Positions 1 to 6,961 of a stretch of 64,000 nucleotides of DNA are shown in pieces. Under the pieces are notes generated by a model. The model had not been told where the DNA came from, did no database searches, and was given only the letters and a program-made list of their open reading frames with translations. A program made the position numbers and the translations under genes. Position 1 is the first letter of the stretch, and each line of letters begins with the position of its first letter. The DNA lies in the NCBI GenBank assembly GCA_031556035.1, contig JAVBTT010000003.1, forward strand, positions 5,241 through 69,240. Direction: 5' to 3'. Source of the stretch: JAVBTT01 sp031556035 (lineage in GTDB: Bacteria; Bacillota; Clostridia; Oscillospirales; UBA929).

Positions 1-2
1 TG

Positions 3-191
3 CTCACGACAACCATGGACAAAATGGGCGAGGTTGTGCAGGCTTTTAAGGCGGAAGGCATGAGGGACAGGGTGAAAATCATGGTGGGCGGAGCCCCGGT
101 GACGCAGAGCTTCTGCGACCTTGTGGGGGCTGACGCCTACACCGAGGACGCGGCGAGCTGCGCCGACATGGCCCTGAGGCTTGTCGGCTAA
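3..191 (+). CDS. Corrinoid (B12-binding) protein of a methyltransferase system, C-terminal end
   Basis: Only the last 62 codons are inside the window; the gene begins upstream. The readable part contains KIMVGGAPVTQSFCDLVGAD followed by a Y-x-E-D-A-A stretch, the usual end of the Rossmann-like cobalamin-binding domain in MtaC/MtbC/MttC-type corrinoid proteins. In the family these proteins carry a methyl group on cobalt between a substrate-specific methyltransferase and a URO-D-fold MtaA/MtbA-type enzyme. A URO-D family gene lies 3.3 kb downstream on the other strand and could be the partner, but that is inference. The substrate cannot be told because the cognate MtxB gene is not visible. Confidence 0.85.
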   Translation, partial: LTTTMDKMGEVVQAFKAEGMRDRVKIMVGGAPVTQSFCDLVGADAYTEDAASCADMALRLVG

Positions 192-226
192 AAAGCGTCG
201 GATGCGCAGCCTGAGGGTCGTACATC

Positions 227-252
227 ATTGCTGTACAAACGTGTACAGCAAT
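227..252. promoter_or_regulatory. Perfect 11-bp inverted repeat, candidate operator
   Basis: ATTGCTGTACA (227-237) is followed by a 4-base spacer and its exact reverse complement (242-252). No T-run follows, so it does not look like an intrinsic terminator. It lies between the corrinoid gene and the diguanylate cyclase, about 100 bases before the latter. The symmetry and length fit a dimeric repressor or activator site. A weaker inverted repeat (261-270 with 319-327) lies just downstream. Confidence 0.45.
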
Positions 253-350
253 ATTTAAATGATAATCATCTTAACGCGCCATGCAGCCTTGTGTTTATCG
301 TAGCGAGCTGGGGCGCATGATGATTATACTAAAATCGGAGGTTTTCCTGA

Positions 351-1247
351 ATGGGAAATGATGAGCACTCTTTCATCGGAACGCTGCTCGCGGAAACCGG
401 GGTCTACGCCGAACTGTTCGACGTGATGCGCGTTGTCGACGTCCAGGCGGGAAAGCTTATCGAGATAAGGGACGGAAAGGCGACCGAGACCGGCATAGGC
501 TGCGTGGACGCGTTCGGAACGACGGAGCGCTGCAAAAACTGCAGCTCTATCCGTGCGCTGTACTCAAACGAGCAGGTGGTAAAGCTGGAGTATGTGGCGG
601 GCTCGGTGCTCCTGATCGTATCCGCGCCGATCACGGTCGGGCAGCGGCGCCTGGTCGCCGAGCTTGTAAAGGATATAACCTCCTCGATGACGATAGACAA
701 CCGGGACGAGCATCGCCAGGGCGAGGTGTCGGTTATAATTGACAGGCTCAATAAAATCGCCACTACCGACCAGCTTACCGGGCTTATGAACAGGCGCTAT
801 ATCGACGAGAAGCTTCCGGGAATCATTCAGGGGGCTCTCGATTTAAAGCTTCCGGTCTCCATAGCCGTCATCGACATAGACTTTTTCAAAAAGGTCAACG
901 ACGTGTACGGGCATCAGGCCGGGGATTCCGTGCTCTCGGCGCTGGCGGGAGTTCTTCAGAGCTTTATACGCAGGGATTCGGATTTTGCCGCCCGCTACGG
1001 CGGCGAGGAGTTCATGCTCTGTTTCCCCGGGACGCCGCTGGCGGTGTGCAGGGAGATATGCGAGCGCGTTCGCCTGATGGTCGAGAGGTACGCTTTTGCC
1101 AGCGGTGAAAAGCGCGTGCCTATAACAATAAGCATCGGCGTTGCGGAGAGCGGCGAGCTTGAGACCCCCACCCAGCAGGAGCTGGTTTCGCTGGCGGACA
1201 GGAGGCTCTATCAGGCAAAGTCCGGGGGCAGAAACAGGGTTGTTTAA
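351..1247 (+). CDS. Diguanylate cyclase (GGDEF) with Cys-containing N-terminal sensor region
   Basis: 298 residues. The C-terminal half (about 130-298) is a complete GGDEF domain that makes cyclic-di-GMP from two GTP: LTGLMNRRY near 142, the metal-binding IDIDFFK near 174, and an intact GGEEF at 217-221. An inhibitory I-site, R-x-x-D at 208-211, lies exactly five residues before the GGEEF, so product inhibition is expected. The N-terminal 110 residues resemble a small PAS-like sensor and contain Cys51, Cys61 and Cys64 (C-x9-C-x2-C), which could bind a metal or respond to redox; this is inference. No membrane segment is seen, so it is probably cytoplasmic. The ATG follows GGAG at 337-340. A comparable Cys motif occurs in the hybrid kinase at 13545-16634. 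Confidence 0.93.
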   Translation: MGNDEHSFIGTLLAETGVYAELFDVMRVVDVQAGKLIEIRDGKATETGIGCVDAFGTTERCKNCSSIRALYSNEQVVKLEYVAGSVLLIVSAPITVGQRRLVAELVKDITSSMTIDNRDEHRQGEVSVIIDRLNKIATTDQLTGLMNRRYIDEKLPGIIQGALDLKLPVSIAVIDIDFFKKVNDVYGHQAGDSVLSALAGVLQSFIRRDSDFAARYGGEEFMLCFPGTPLAVCREICERVRLMVERYAFASGEKRVPITISIGVAESGELETPTQQELVSLADRRLYQAKSGGRNRVV

Positions 1248-1291
1248 AGGTACGCTATCCAGACTATATTTTTTGGAGTGATATTTACGAT

Positions 1292-2605
1292 ATGAAAAAA
1301 ATAGCATTTATCGGCGCGGGAAGTTTTGTTTTTACCCGCAACCTTGTAAAGGACATACTTACCTTTCCGGCCTTCAGGGACGTCGAAATTGCCCTGATGG
1401 ACATCGACGCCGAGCGCCTCGGCTTCATAGGCAGGGCGGTGGAAAAGCTGGTCGCCGCCGGGAGCTATCCGGCTAGGGTGACGACCACCACGGACCGGGT
1501 CGAGGCGCTTGCCGGCGCGGACGGGGTCGTCATAACGATTTTGGCCGGCGGGGTCGACGTGTGGCGGCACGATATAGAGATACCGAAAAAGTACGGCGTA
1601 GATATAAACGTGGGCGACACCCGCGGCCCCGCAGGTATCTTCCGGTTCCTGCGCACCCAGCCGGTGCTGCTCTCAATCTGCCGGGACATTGAGAAGCACG
1701 CCCCGAACGCGGTCGTGCTCAACTACACTAACCCGATGGCGATGCTCTGCCGCTCAATGCAGTCCCTGACCTCCCTTAATATCACCGGCCTGTGCCACAG
1801 CGTCCAGGGCACTGCGCGGATGCTGGCCGGCTGGATAGGGGCGGACGTCGAAAAGGACGTGACCTATCTCTGCGCGGGAATCAACCACCAGGCTTGGTAC
1901 CTTGAGTACAGGGTGAACGGGGAGGACGCCTACCCCCGTCTGCGCGAGGCCGTGGCCAGGCCGGAGGTCTACAACGAGGAGATAGTCCGCAACGAGATGT
2001 TCCTGCATCTTGACTATTACGTTACCGAGTCCTCGGGGCACAACTCGGAGTATAACGCGTGGTTCCGCAAGCGCCCCGACCTGATCGAGAAATACTGCGT
2101 CCACGGCACCGGATGGAACCCCGGCGCATACGGCTTTATCCGCGATGAGTACCTCGGCCGCGCCGACAACTGGCGGGACGAGATAACGGACTGGCTGAAC
2201 AGGGAGGACGTCGATATCTCGCGCGGCGAGGAGTACGCGGCGAGCATCTTCAACGCCTGCTTCGGGGACAATGCCCTGTTCGAGTTCAACGGCAACGTGC
2301 GCAACTTCGGGCTGATAGACAATCTGCCGGAGGGCGCGTGCGTCGAGGTGCCTGTCCTGGCCTCAAAGGCGGGGCTGCGTCCCGAGCATGTCGGCGCTCT
2401 GCCCGCGCATCTGGCGATCATCAACAACGTCTCTTCCCGGATCGAGGAGCTTGCCGTCGAGGGCTGCCATAACGGCGACGCGAGGGCTGTTTTCCACGCG
2501 ATCCTGAACGACCCGCTGACCTCCGCTGTCTGCTCGATGGAGGAGATTAAAAATATGGTGGACGAGATGTTTGCGTTTAACAAGGCGTATTTGCCGCAGT
2601 TTTAA
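1292..2605 (+). CDS. GH4 family alpha-galactosidase/alpha-glucosidase (MelA-like)
   Basis: 437 residues, normal for glycoside hydrolase family 4. The protein opens with the Rossmann NAD-binding start KKIAFIGAGSFVFTRNL and the ALMDIDAERL strand, then shows NYTNPMAML near 152 and GLCHSVQGT near 175, where the Cys and following His bind the catalytic Mn2+. GH4 enzymes oxidise and reduce the sugar with bound NAD+ and so differ from classical hydrolases. The overall pattern is closest to MelA-type alpha-galactosidases, but alpha-glucosidase or alpha-galacturonidase activity cannot be excluded. It has no signal peptide, so it should act on imported oligosaccharides. It begins 44 bases after the diguanylate cyclase, with GGAG upstream, and could be co-transcribed with it. 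Confidence 0.9.
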   Translation: MKKIAFIGAGSFVFTRNLVKDILTFPAFRDVEIALMDIDAERLGFIGRAVEKLVAAGSYPARVTTTTDRVEALAGADGVVITILAGGVDVWRHDIEIPKKYGVDINVGDTRGPAGIFRFLRTQPVLLSICRDIEKHAPNAVVLNYTNPMAMLCRSMQSLTSLNITGLCHSVQGTARMLAGWIGADVEKDVTYLCAGINHQAWYLEYRVNGEDAYPRLREAVARPEVYNEEIVRNEMFLHLDYYVTESSGHNSEYNAWFRKRPDLIEKYCVHGTGWNPGAYGFIRDEYLGRADNWRDEITDWLNREDVDISRGEEYAASIFNACFGDNALFEFNGNVRNFGLIDNLPEGACVEVPVLASKAGLRPEHVGALPAHLAIINNVSSRIEELAVEGCHNGDARAVFHAILNDPLTSAVCSMEEIKNMVDEMFAFNKAYLPQF

Positions 2606-2693
2606 TAAAAGAAGATCGGAGCCAGGCGGCAGCCGCCTCTCCCCCAGTCACCTTCAGTGACAGCCCCCTCACAGAGGGAGCCGCAGACTGTAG

Positions 2694-2908
2694 ACAAAGT
2701 CCGCGACCCCCGTCCTTTTTCACTTTTGCGCGTCGAGCCTGACGCCGGAGGCGGCAGGTTCTTGCTTGACCGCAAGAGTGGAAAAGCATGAAATTCAAGG
2801 CTTTCACGGATTCACTCCGGGAAAGCCTTTCTCTGTGAGCCGCCTTAGCGGCGACAGCCTGCCCTCGTTTTCGATGACAAACTGGAGTTTGTCATCGGTC
2901 TGAAAGCC
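2694..2908 (+). repeat. 215-bp multi-hairpin repeat, copy A (candidate structured RNA)
   Basis: This segment matches, as reverse complement and without gaps, 63462-63676 at the other end of the window (about 9 differences in 215). Read on the plus strand it predicts a series of stems: 2715-2730 with 2771-2786 enclosing 2735-2746 with 2750-2761; 2797-2805 with 2821-2829; 2839-2843 with 2848-2852; and 2873-2883 with 2886-2896. Its 3' edge runs into a terminator stem with a T-run at 2903-2927. It could be a small RNA gene, a MITE-like mobile repeat, or both. Two copies in one 64-kb window suggest more in the genome. Confidence 0.8.
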
Positions 2909-2927
2909 TTGCTGTGGCAAGGCTTTT
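2903..2927 (+). terminator. Intrinsic terminator
   Basis: AAAGCCTTGC (2903-2912), TGTG loop, GCAAGGCTTT (2917-2926), then TCTT. The first arm overlaps the last bases of repeat copy A, so the terminator may end either the GH4 transcript or a transcript of the repeat itself. Confidence 0.7.
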
Positions 2928-2964
2928 CTTATTATTTTACCTGCTCTTTAAACAGATATCAGCA

Positions 2965-3441
2965 TCAGTTGTTGTTCCCGAGCGCGACCGCGCAGTCTAT
3001 AGCCAGCGCGACGCACAGTGCCGGAAGCTCGTCGGCGGGGTCGGTGATGTCCAGCTCATAGCTGTCCCCCCAGGTGAACCAGTGCCTTGACATGCGCATT
3101 ATCTCGCGGTTCCTGCCGAAGAGCGAATACTCGTGTTCCCAGAAATCGCCTTCCACACGCCAGGGCAGCCCGTCTATGCGGTAGCTCTGTTTAAAAATCG
3201 TGAACTCCTTGACAATCCGGCAGAGCTCGCGCCCCCCGGACTCAATGAAGAAGCAGGGCATGAAGGACATGACCTTCTGGCGTACAAACGCCGCCTCGCG
3301 GCCCTGCGCGTCATAGACGTGCAGCTTCTTGCCCCATGAGAACACCTCGCCCTGAGCGGAGTACCGGTCCTCCCCCCGCTCGTCCTTTACGGCAAATCTG
3401 TCAGCCCAGGAAAAAACCCTCTGTTTGATATAAAGCTTCAA
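2965..3441 (-). CDS. LURP-one-related family protein (DUF567-like)
   Basis: 158 residues from a TTG start at 3441. GGAGG sits about 7 bases upstream and the protein then opens KLYIKQRVFSWADRF, the usual start of the family; a longer reading frame upstream has no family similarity. Recognisable features are the repeating beta-strand pattern with GEVFSWGKKLHVYD, the FFIESGGRELCRI segment and the C-terminal hydrophobic helix near LPALCVALAIDCAVAL. The fold is a beta-barrel around a central helix, related to phospholipid scramblases and Tubby. The biochemical role of the bacterial members is not established. It lies 22 bases after the URO-D family gene on the same strand, so the two are probably co-transcribed. 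Confidence 0.82.
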   Translation of the reverse strand: MKLYIKQRVFSWADRFAVKDERGEDRYSAQGEVFSWGKKLHVYDAQGREAAFVRQKVMSFMPCFFIESGGRELCRIVKEFTIFKQSYRIDGLPWRVEGDFWEHEYSLFGRNREIMRMSRHWFTWGDSYELDITDPADELPALCVALAIDCAVALGNNN

Positions 3442-3463
3442 AACAATCCTCCGTCCTTTATGG

Positions 3464-4474
3464 TCACTGCCGCGACGCGTAAAATTCTTCAGACGCCGCG
3501 AAAAACGCGTCAATATTCTCCCAGCTGGTGGCGGGGGGGATATCGCAGCCTGAGGAGAGCAGATAGTTAGGATGCCCGGAGCATCTGCCCAGCAGCTCAA
3601 GCACGCGCTCGCGCACCAAGGCCGGAGTGCCGCCTCTGATGACCCCGGCCGGGTCTATGTTGCCCATAACAAGCACATCCTCCGGGATTTGAGGCAGAAT
3701 AGCCGCCATATCCACGGCGTTGCCGAAATGCAGCGCCATCGCGCCTGTCGAAAGTATATCCTCCAGCATATAGGGCGTCCCGCCGCCGCAGTTGTGGTAG
3801 CATACCGCGAAGGAGTCGTCCTGCACGGCCTCGACTATTCGCCTGACATACGGGGTTGAAAACTCCCTGTTCAGGTCGGGGCTCAGAAGCCCCGCCAGCG
3901 GCTCGGCCATGACGACGCCGTTCGCTCCCGCAGTTTTGTATGCCTTTATATACTCCGTGATAAACGCCGCCGCCTTTTCCAGCACAGCCGCGACCAGCTC
4001 AGGCTCATCGTAGCACAGCAGCATGGCTTCCGAGACGTCCAGGAGCCGCCCGGCCAGCGAGAAGGGGCCTATCACCCCGGCGAGCACAGGACGGTCGGTT
4101 ATCAGCCCCGCCGCCCTGCCAATGGCCTCGACGTACAGCCCGGTGCGCCCGGCGCCCACCTCCGGGACACTGAGGGCCTCCGCCTGCTCCTGAGTTTCAA
4201 TAATCCGCCCGATCACTGTGGGCACCTCGCTGTCCGAAAACCTGATCTCCGAGCCGAAGGCCTCCGCCTCCACCGACAGATCCATCATGCTGACCGAGGC
4301 GGCGGAGGGGATCCTGTCCGCGATGAGCTTCATGCCCTTTGCCTGCGTGCCGCTGTCTGCAATCAGCTCCCGCACCCCGACCCCCATAAGGCTTATCGAG
4401 GGGAAGGAGAGTACCGGCAGGGGGTTTTTGACCGGGGAGGCGATGATGTCCTCTATCCATTTTCTCATATTCAT
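3464..4474 (-). CDS. URO-D family (MtaA/MtbA-like) cobalamin methyltransferase
   Basis: 336 residues from the ATG at 4474, which has AAGGAG seven bases upstream; a longer frame runs back into a repeat and is not credible. The protein has the uroporphyrinogen-decarboxylase TIM-barrel fold, with HNCGGGTPYMLEDI, ALHFGNAVDM, MGNIDPAGVIRGGTP and a C-terminal LLSSGCDIPPATSWENI. The H-x-C and the late SSGCD cysteine are those used as zinc ligands by MtaA, MtbA and CmuA-type methyltransferases, which move methyl groups between a corrinoid protein and coenzyme M or tetrahydrofolate. Heme-pathway HemE is unlikely because no other heme genes are near and the zinc-ligand pattern is present. The corrinoid protein at the start of the window is a plausible partner. 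Confidence 0.85.
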   Translation of the reverse strand: MNMRKWIEDIIASPVKNPLPVLSFPSISLMGVGVRELIADSGTQAKGMKLIADRIPSAASVSMMDLSVEAEAFGSEIRFSDSEVPTVIGRIIETQEQAEALSVPEVGAGRTGLYVEAIGRAAGLITDRPVLAGVIGPFSLAGRLLDVSEAMLLCYDEPELVAAVLEKAAAFITEYIKAYKTAGANGVVMAEPLAGLLSPDLNREFSTPYVRRIVEAVQDDSFAVCYHNCGGGTPYMLEDILSTGAMALHFGNAVDMAAILPQIPEDVLVMGNIDPAGVIRGGTPALVRERVLELLGRCSGHPNYLLSSGCDIPPATSWENIDAFFAASEEFYASRQ

Positions 4475-4714
4475 AATATTACTCCTTATAATGATTATTG
4501 AGTGCGCGTCAATCCTATTGGTTTCACGAATAAACCTTGCCGAAATAAAAGGGACGAACCACCCCGTCCGCTTCGCGTCCACCCCTCCGGCGGAGGGAAA
4601 TATGCCGCTTCCAACCCCATCCCCCCGGCGGAGGGGCACCGTCCGCAGTCGGCGGGGTGGTTATTCCCAAGATATACCTCAAATCAGATTGGTGTGAAAA
4701 TATGGCCAAAACAC
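4475..4714. repeat. GC-rich palindromic repeat cluster (core 4557-4662)
   Basis: A 10-bp inverted repeat (4557-4566 with 4653-4662) encloses smaller palindromes at 4583-4597 and around 4621-4636. The pattern, short hairpins inside a longer imperfect one, is like the REP or BIME repeats seen elsewhere in this window. No coding sequence is supported in this part of the gap. Confidence 0.55.
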
Positions 4715-4743
4715 TTTAAAAACTGCGAGAGGTCGAGTATAAT
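4715..4743 (+). promoter_or_regulatory. Sigma-A promoter for the pit operon
   Basis: TTTAAA at 4715-4720, a 17-base spacer, and a perfect TATAAT at 4738-4743. It lies about 50 bases before the PiT start and after the repeat cluster, facing the right way. Confidence 0.7.
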
Positions 4744-4795
4744 AGGACGATGCCGTAAGTCGCGTAAAGACGGAATGGAGGAATGGCATAATTAA

Positions 4796-5845
4796 ATGAC
4801 AGGGTTTTATGATTTTATTTCTCAGGTAGCCCAAAATCCGGCGTTGCTGATTACCGTTTTGCTGACGATGGCGGTGATTCTGGTGAACGGCTGGACCGAC
4901 GCCCCCAACGCGATAGCCACGGCCATTTCCACAAGGTCAATCGCCCCGCGTCCGGCGATCCTCATGGCAGCCGTTTTTAATTTTCTCGGGATACTGGTAA
5001 TGACAATAGTAAATAAAACGGTTGCGGAGACAATTTATAACATGGTGGATTTCGGGGACGACCCCCACGACGCGCTGGTTGCGCTGTGCGCCGCCATGGT
5101 GGCAATTGTACTGTGGGCTGTCGCGGCCTGGGTATTCGGCATCCCCACCAGCGAGAGCCACGCCCTCATCGCCGGGCTCACCGGCGCTGCCATCGCCCTG
5201 CACGGGGGGCTTTCCGGGGTTAACGGAAGCGAATGGGTCAAGGTCATTTACGGGCTTGTCTTCTCGACCTTTTTGGGCTTCGGGATGGGCTATTTTGTGG
5301 TGAAGCTGGTCGAATTTTTATTTCGCGGGGCGGACCGGCGAAAGACAAAGATTTTTTTCCGAAAGGCTCAGGTGGGCGGAGCCGCCGCCATGGCGTTCAT
5401 GCATGGCGCTCAGGACGGGCAAAAGTTCATGGGAGTGTTTCTGCTTGGCATGGCGCTCAGCAAGGGACAAGCCAGCGCCGCTGTCTTTGAAATCCCCTTT
5501 TGGCTGATCCTGCTGTGCTCGGTCGTGATGGGGCTGGGCACCTCCATAGGGGGCTACCGGATTATTAAGGCCGTCGGAATGGACATGGTCAAGCTGGAGC
5601 CCTATCAGGGGTTTTCCGCCGATATAGCGGGCGCCGGCTGCCTGCTCGTCTCCTCTCTGTCCGGTGTTCCCGTTTCCACAACGCACACGAAGACAACCGC
5701 CATTATGGGCGTTGGGGCGGCCCAGCGCCTGCGAAGCGTAAACTGGAGCGTGGTCAAGGAAATGGTTTTAACATGGGTGCTCACCTTCCCGGGCTGCGGA
5801 CTCATCGGGTATATAGTGGCAAAGCTGTTCGTGTCTTTAATTTAA
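4796..5845 (+). CDS. pit: PiT family inorganic phosphate transporter
   Basis: 349 residues with about ten hydrophobic segments. Both halves of the PiT inverted duplication are visible: NGWTDAPNAIATAIS near 31-45 followed by SESHALIAGLTGAAIA, then MHGAQDGQKFMGVF near 202 and GVPVSTTHTKTTAIMG near 286. PiT proteins carry phosphate, usually as a neutral metal-phosphate complex with H+ (or Na+), across the cytoplasmic membrane with low affinity and high capacity. GGAGG lies at 4777-4781, 14 bases before the ATG, a slightly long spacing. The DUF47 gene follows after 20 bases, the standard bacterial pit pairing. Confidence 0.93.
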   Translation: MTGFYDFISQVAQNPALLITVLLTMAVILVNGWTDAPNAIATAISTRSIAPRPAILMAAVFNFLGILVMTIVNKTVAETIYNMVDFGDDPHDALVALCAAMVAIVLWAVAAWVFGIPTSESHALIAGLTGAAIALHGGLSGVNGSEWVKVIYGLVFSTFLGFGMGYFVVKLVEFLFRGADRRKTKIFFRKAQVGGAAAMAFMHGAQDGQKFMGVFLLGMALSKGQASAAVFEIPFWLILLCSVVMGLGTSIGGYRIIKAVGMDMVKLEPYQGFSADIAGAGCLLVSSLSGVPVSTTHTKTTAIMGVGAAQRLRSVNWSVVKEMVLTWVLTFPGCGLIGYIVAKLFVSLI

Positions 5846-5865
5846 TGATGTAAGGGTGAAGCTGT

Positions 5866-6486
5866 TTGGCGAAGAAAAACAACCCCTATTTTGAGGATTT
5901 TATTACCATGGCGGGTTTCTCGTGCAACGCGGCGGAATATCTGCAGACAGCGTTTCGCAATTTTCAGCCCAACACACTGTCGGAATACAGAAAGGCCATG
6001 CACAAAATTGAAAACGCCGAGGACGAGGTAAAGCACAATATGATGGGGCGGCTTGTAAAGGAGTTTGTCCCCCCGATTGACCGCGAGGATATCATTCAGC
6101 TTGCCAACAAGCTCGACGATGTGACCGATAAAATCGAGGATATTCTCATCCGAACCTATATGTACAATATTCAGAGCATACACCCGGCGGCCCTTGAGCT
6201 CTCGGACGTCATCGTGCGCTGCTGCCATACGCTGAAGGTCGCGATGGACGAGTTCCCTAACTTCCAGAAATCCGGCAAGCTCAGGCAGGCGATCATTGAT
6301 GTGAACAGCATGGAGGGCGAGAGCGATCTCGTCTACATCAGGGCTGTCCGCGACCTGCATGAGCGGGAAAAGGACCCGGTGCAGATTTCGGTGTGGAGCG
6401 AGCTGTTTGACCGCATGGAGGACTGCTGCGACGCCTGCGAGCACGTGGCGGATTCGATGGAAATTATTATCATGAAGAACTCGTAG
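5866..6486 (+). CDS. DUF47/PhoU-like partner of the PiT transporter
   Basis: 206 residues from a TTG start at 5866, seven bases after AGGGTG, giving AKKNNPYFEDFITMAGFSC. The sequence is almost all helical, as expected for the PhoU-like four-helix bundle, with acid-rich helices such as HKIENAEDEVKHNMMGRL and LDDVTDKIEDILIRTYMYN that in PhoU-type proteins hold metal clusters. Members encoded next to pit genes are thought to control transporter activity or polyphosphate metabolism. The 20-base gap after pit supports one transcript and a joint role. Two hairpins follow the stop codon. Confidence 0.9.
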   Translation: MAKKNNPYFEDFITMAGFSCNAAEYLQTAFRNFQPNTLSEYRKAMHKIENAEDEVKHNMMGRLVKEFVPPIDREDIIQLANKLDDVTDKIEDILIRTYMYNIQSIHPAALELSDVIVRCCHTLKVAMDEFPNFQKSGKLRQAIIDVNSMEGESDLVYIRAVRDLHEREKDPVQISVWSELFDRMEDCCDACEHVADSMEIIIMKNS

Positions 6487-6492
6487 CGACAG

Positions 6493-6550
6493 CCCGGGCG
6501 CGGCCCGGGAAATACCAAACGCCCCCGGACATCAATCAACGTCCGGGGGC
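6493..6550. terminator. Two hairpins between convergent genes (bidirectional terminator)
   Basis: A 7-bp stem at 6493-6499 with 6503-6509 is followed by a stronger 10-bp stem, 6521-6530 with 6541-6550, around a 10-base loop. They separate the DUF47 gene from rpsT, which runs in from the other side; the minus-strand side of the second stem is followed by a T-rich tract (GTTTGGTATTT). Confidence 0.65.
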
Positions 6551-6573
6551 CTTGTCTGCCGTTGTTAACCGTG

Positions 6574-6831
6574 TTACCGGGAGAGCTCGGCATGCAGCCT
6601 GCTCTTGCGGCGGGCCGCCGTGTTCCTGTGAAGGATACCTTTGGCAACCGCCTTGTCAATCGCCTTCTGCGCGTCTATATAAGCGGAGTTGGCCGCCGCC
6701 GTGTCTCCCTGGGACGCCGCGACATGCGCCTTCTTAATGGTAGTTTTCAGATTGGACTTGACCATCCTGTTTTGCGCCGTCTTGTGCTCGGTAACGCTGG
6801 TGCGCTTAATGGCAGACTTTATATTTGGCAA
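6574..6831 (-). CDS. rpsT: 30S ribosomal protein S20
   Basis: 85 residues beginning PNIKSAIKRTSVTEHKTAQN after the initiator. I place the start at a TTG (first base 6831) because it gives the family's usual M-(A/P)-N-I-K-S start and has a full AGGAGG eight bases upstream. A GTG nine bases further up directly abuts the ribosome-binding site and is unlikely. S20 binds 16S rRNA early in small-subunit assembly; the protein is Lys/Arg-rich and helical, ending RRKSRLHAELSR. It stands alone, convergent with the pit operon. The window does not contain the rest of the usual rpsT neighbourhood (holA, lepA). Confidence 0.97.
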   Translation of the reverse strand: MPNIKSAIKRTSVTEHKTAQNRMVKSNLKTTIKKAHVAASQGDTAAANSAYIDAQKAIDKAVAKGILHRNTAARRKSRLHAELSR

Positions 6832-6961
6832 GTCAACCACCTCCTTTTCGTAAACGTCATCCCGGCCGGGGCTTTACACCGAAGCTTGCCGAAGCGCGGG
6901 CTGCAATTTGGAATTATAGCACGCGCGAGCATAAATTGCAAGTGTTTTTTAACTGTTTTCC

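Larger units (their letters stand above)
2606..2964. other. Gene-free gap holding palindromic repeats and a structured element
   Basis: This 359-base gap contains a short GC-rich palindromic repeat (about 2620-2685, including GTCAC-5-GTGAC at 2647-2661), then the 215-bp structured repeat (2694-2908) and a terminator (2903-2927). No credible coding sequence is seen. Confidence 0.7.

Noticed and set aside
3464..4474. Heme-pathway uroporphyrinogen decarboxylase (HemE)
   Set aside because: The cysteine pattern and late SSGCD segment fit the methyltransferase branch, and no tetrapyrrole genes are near.
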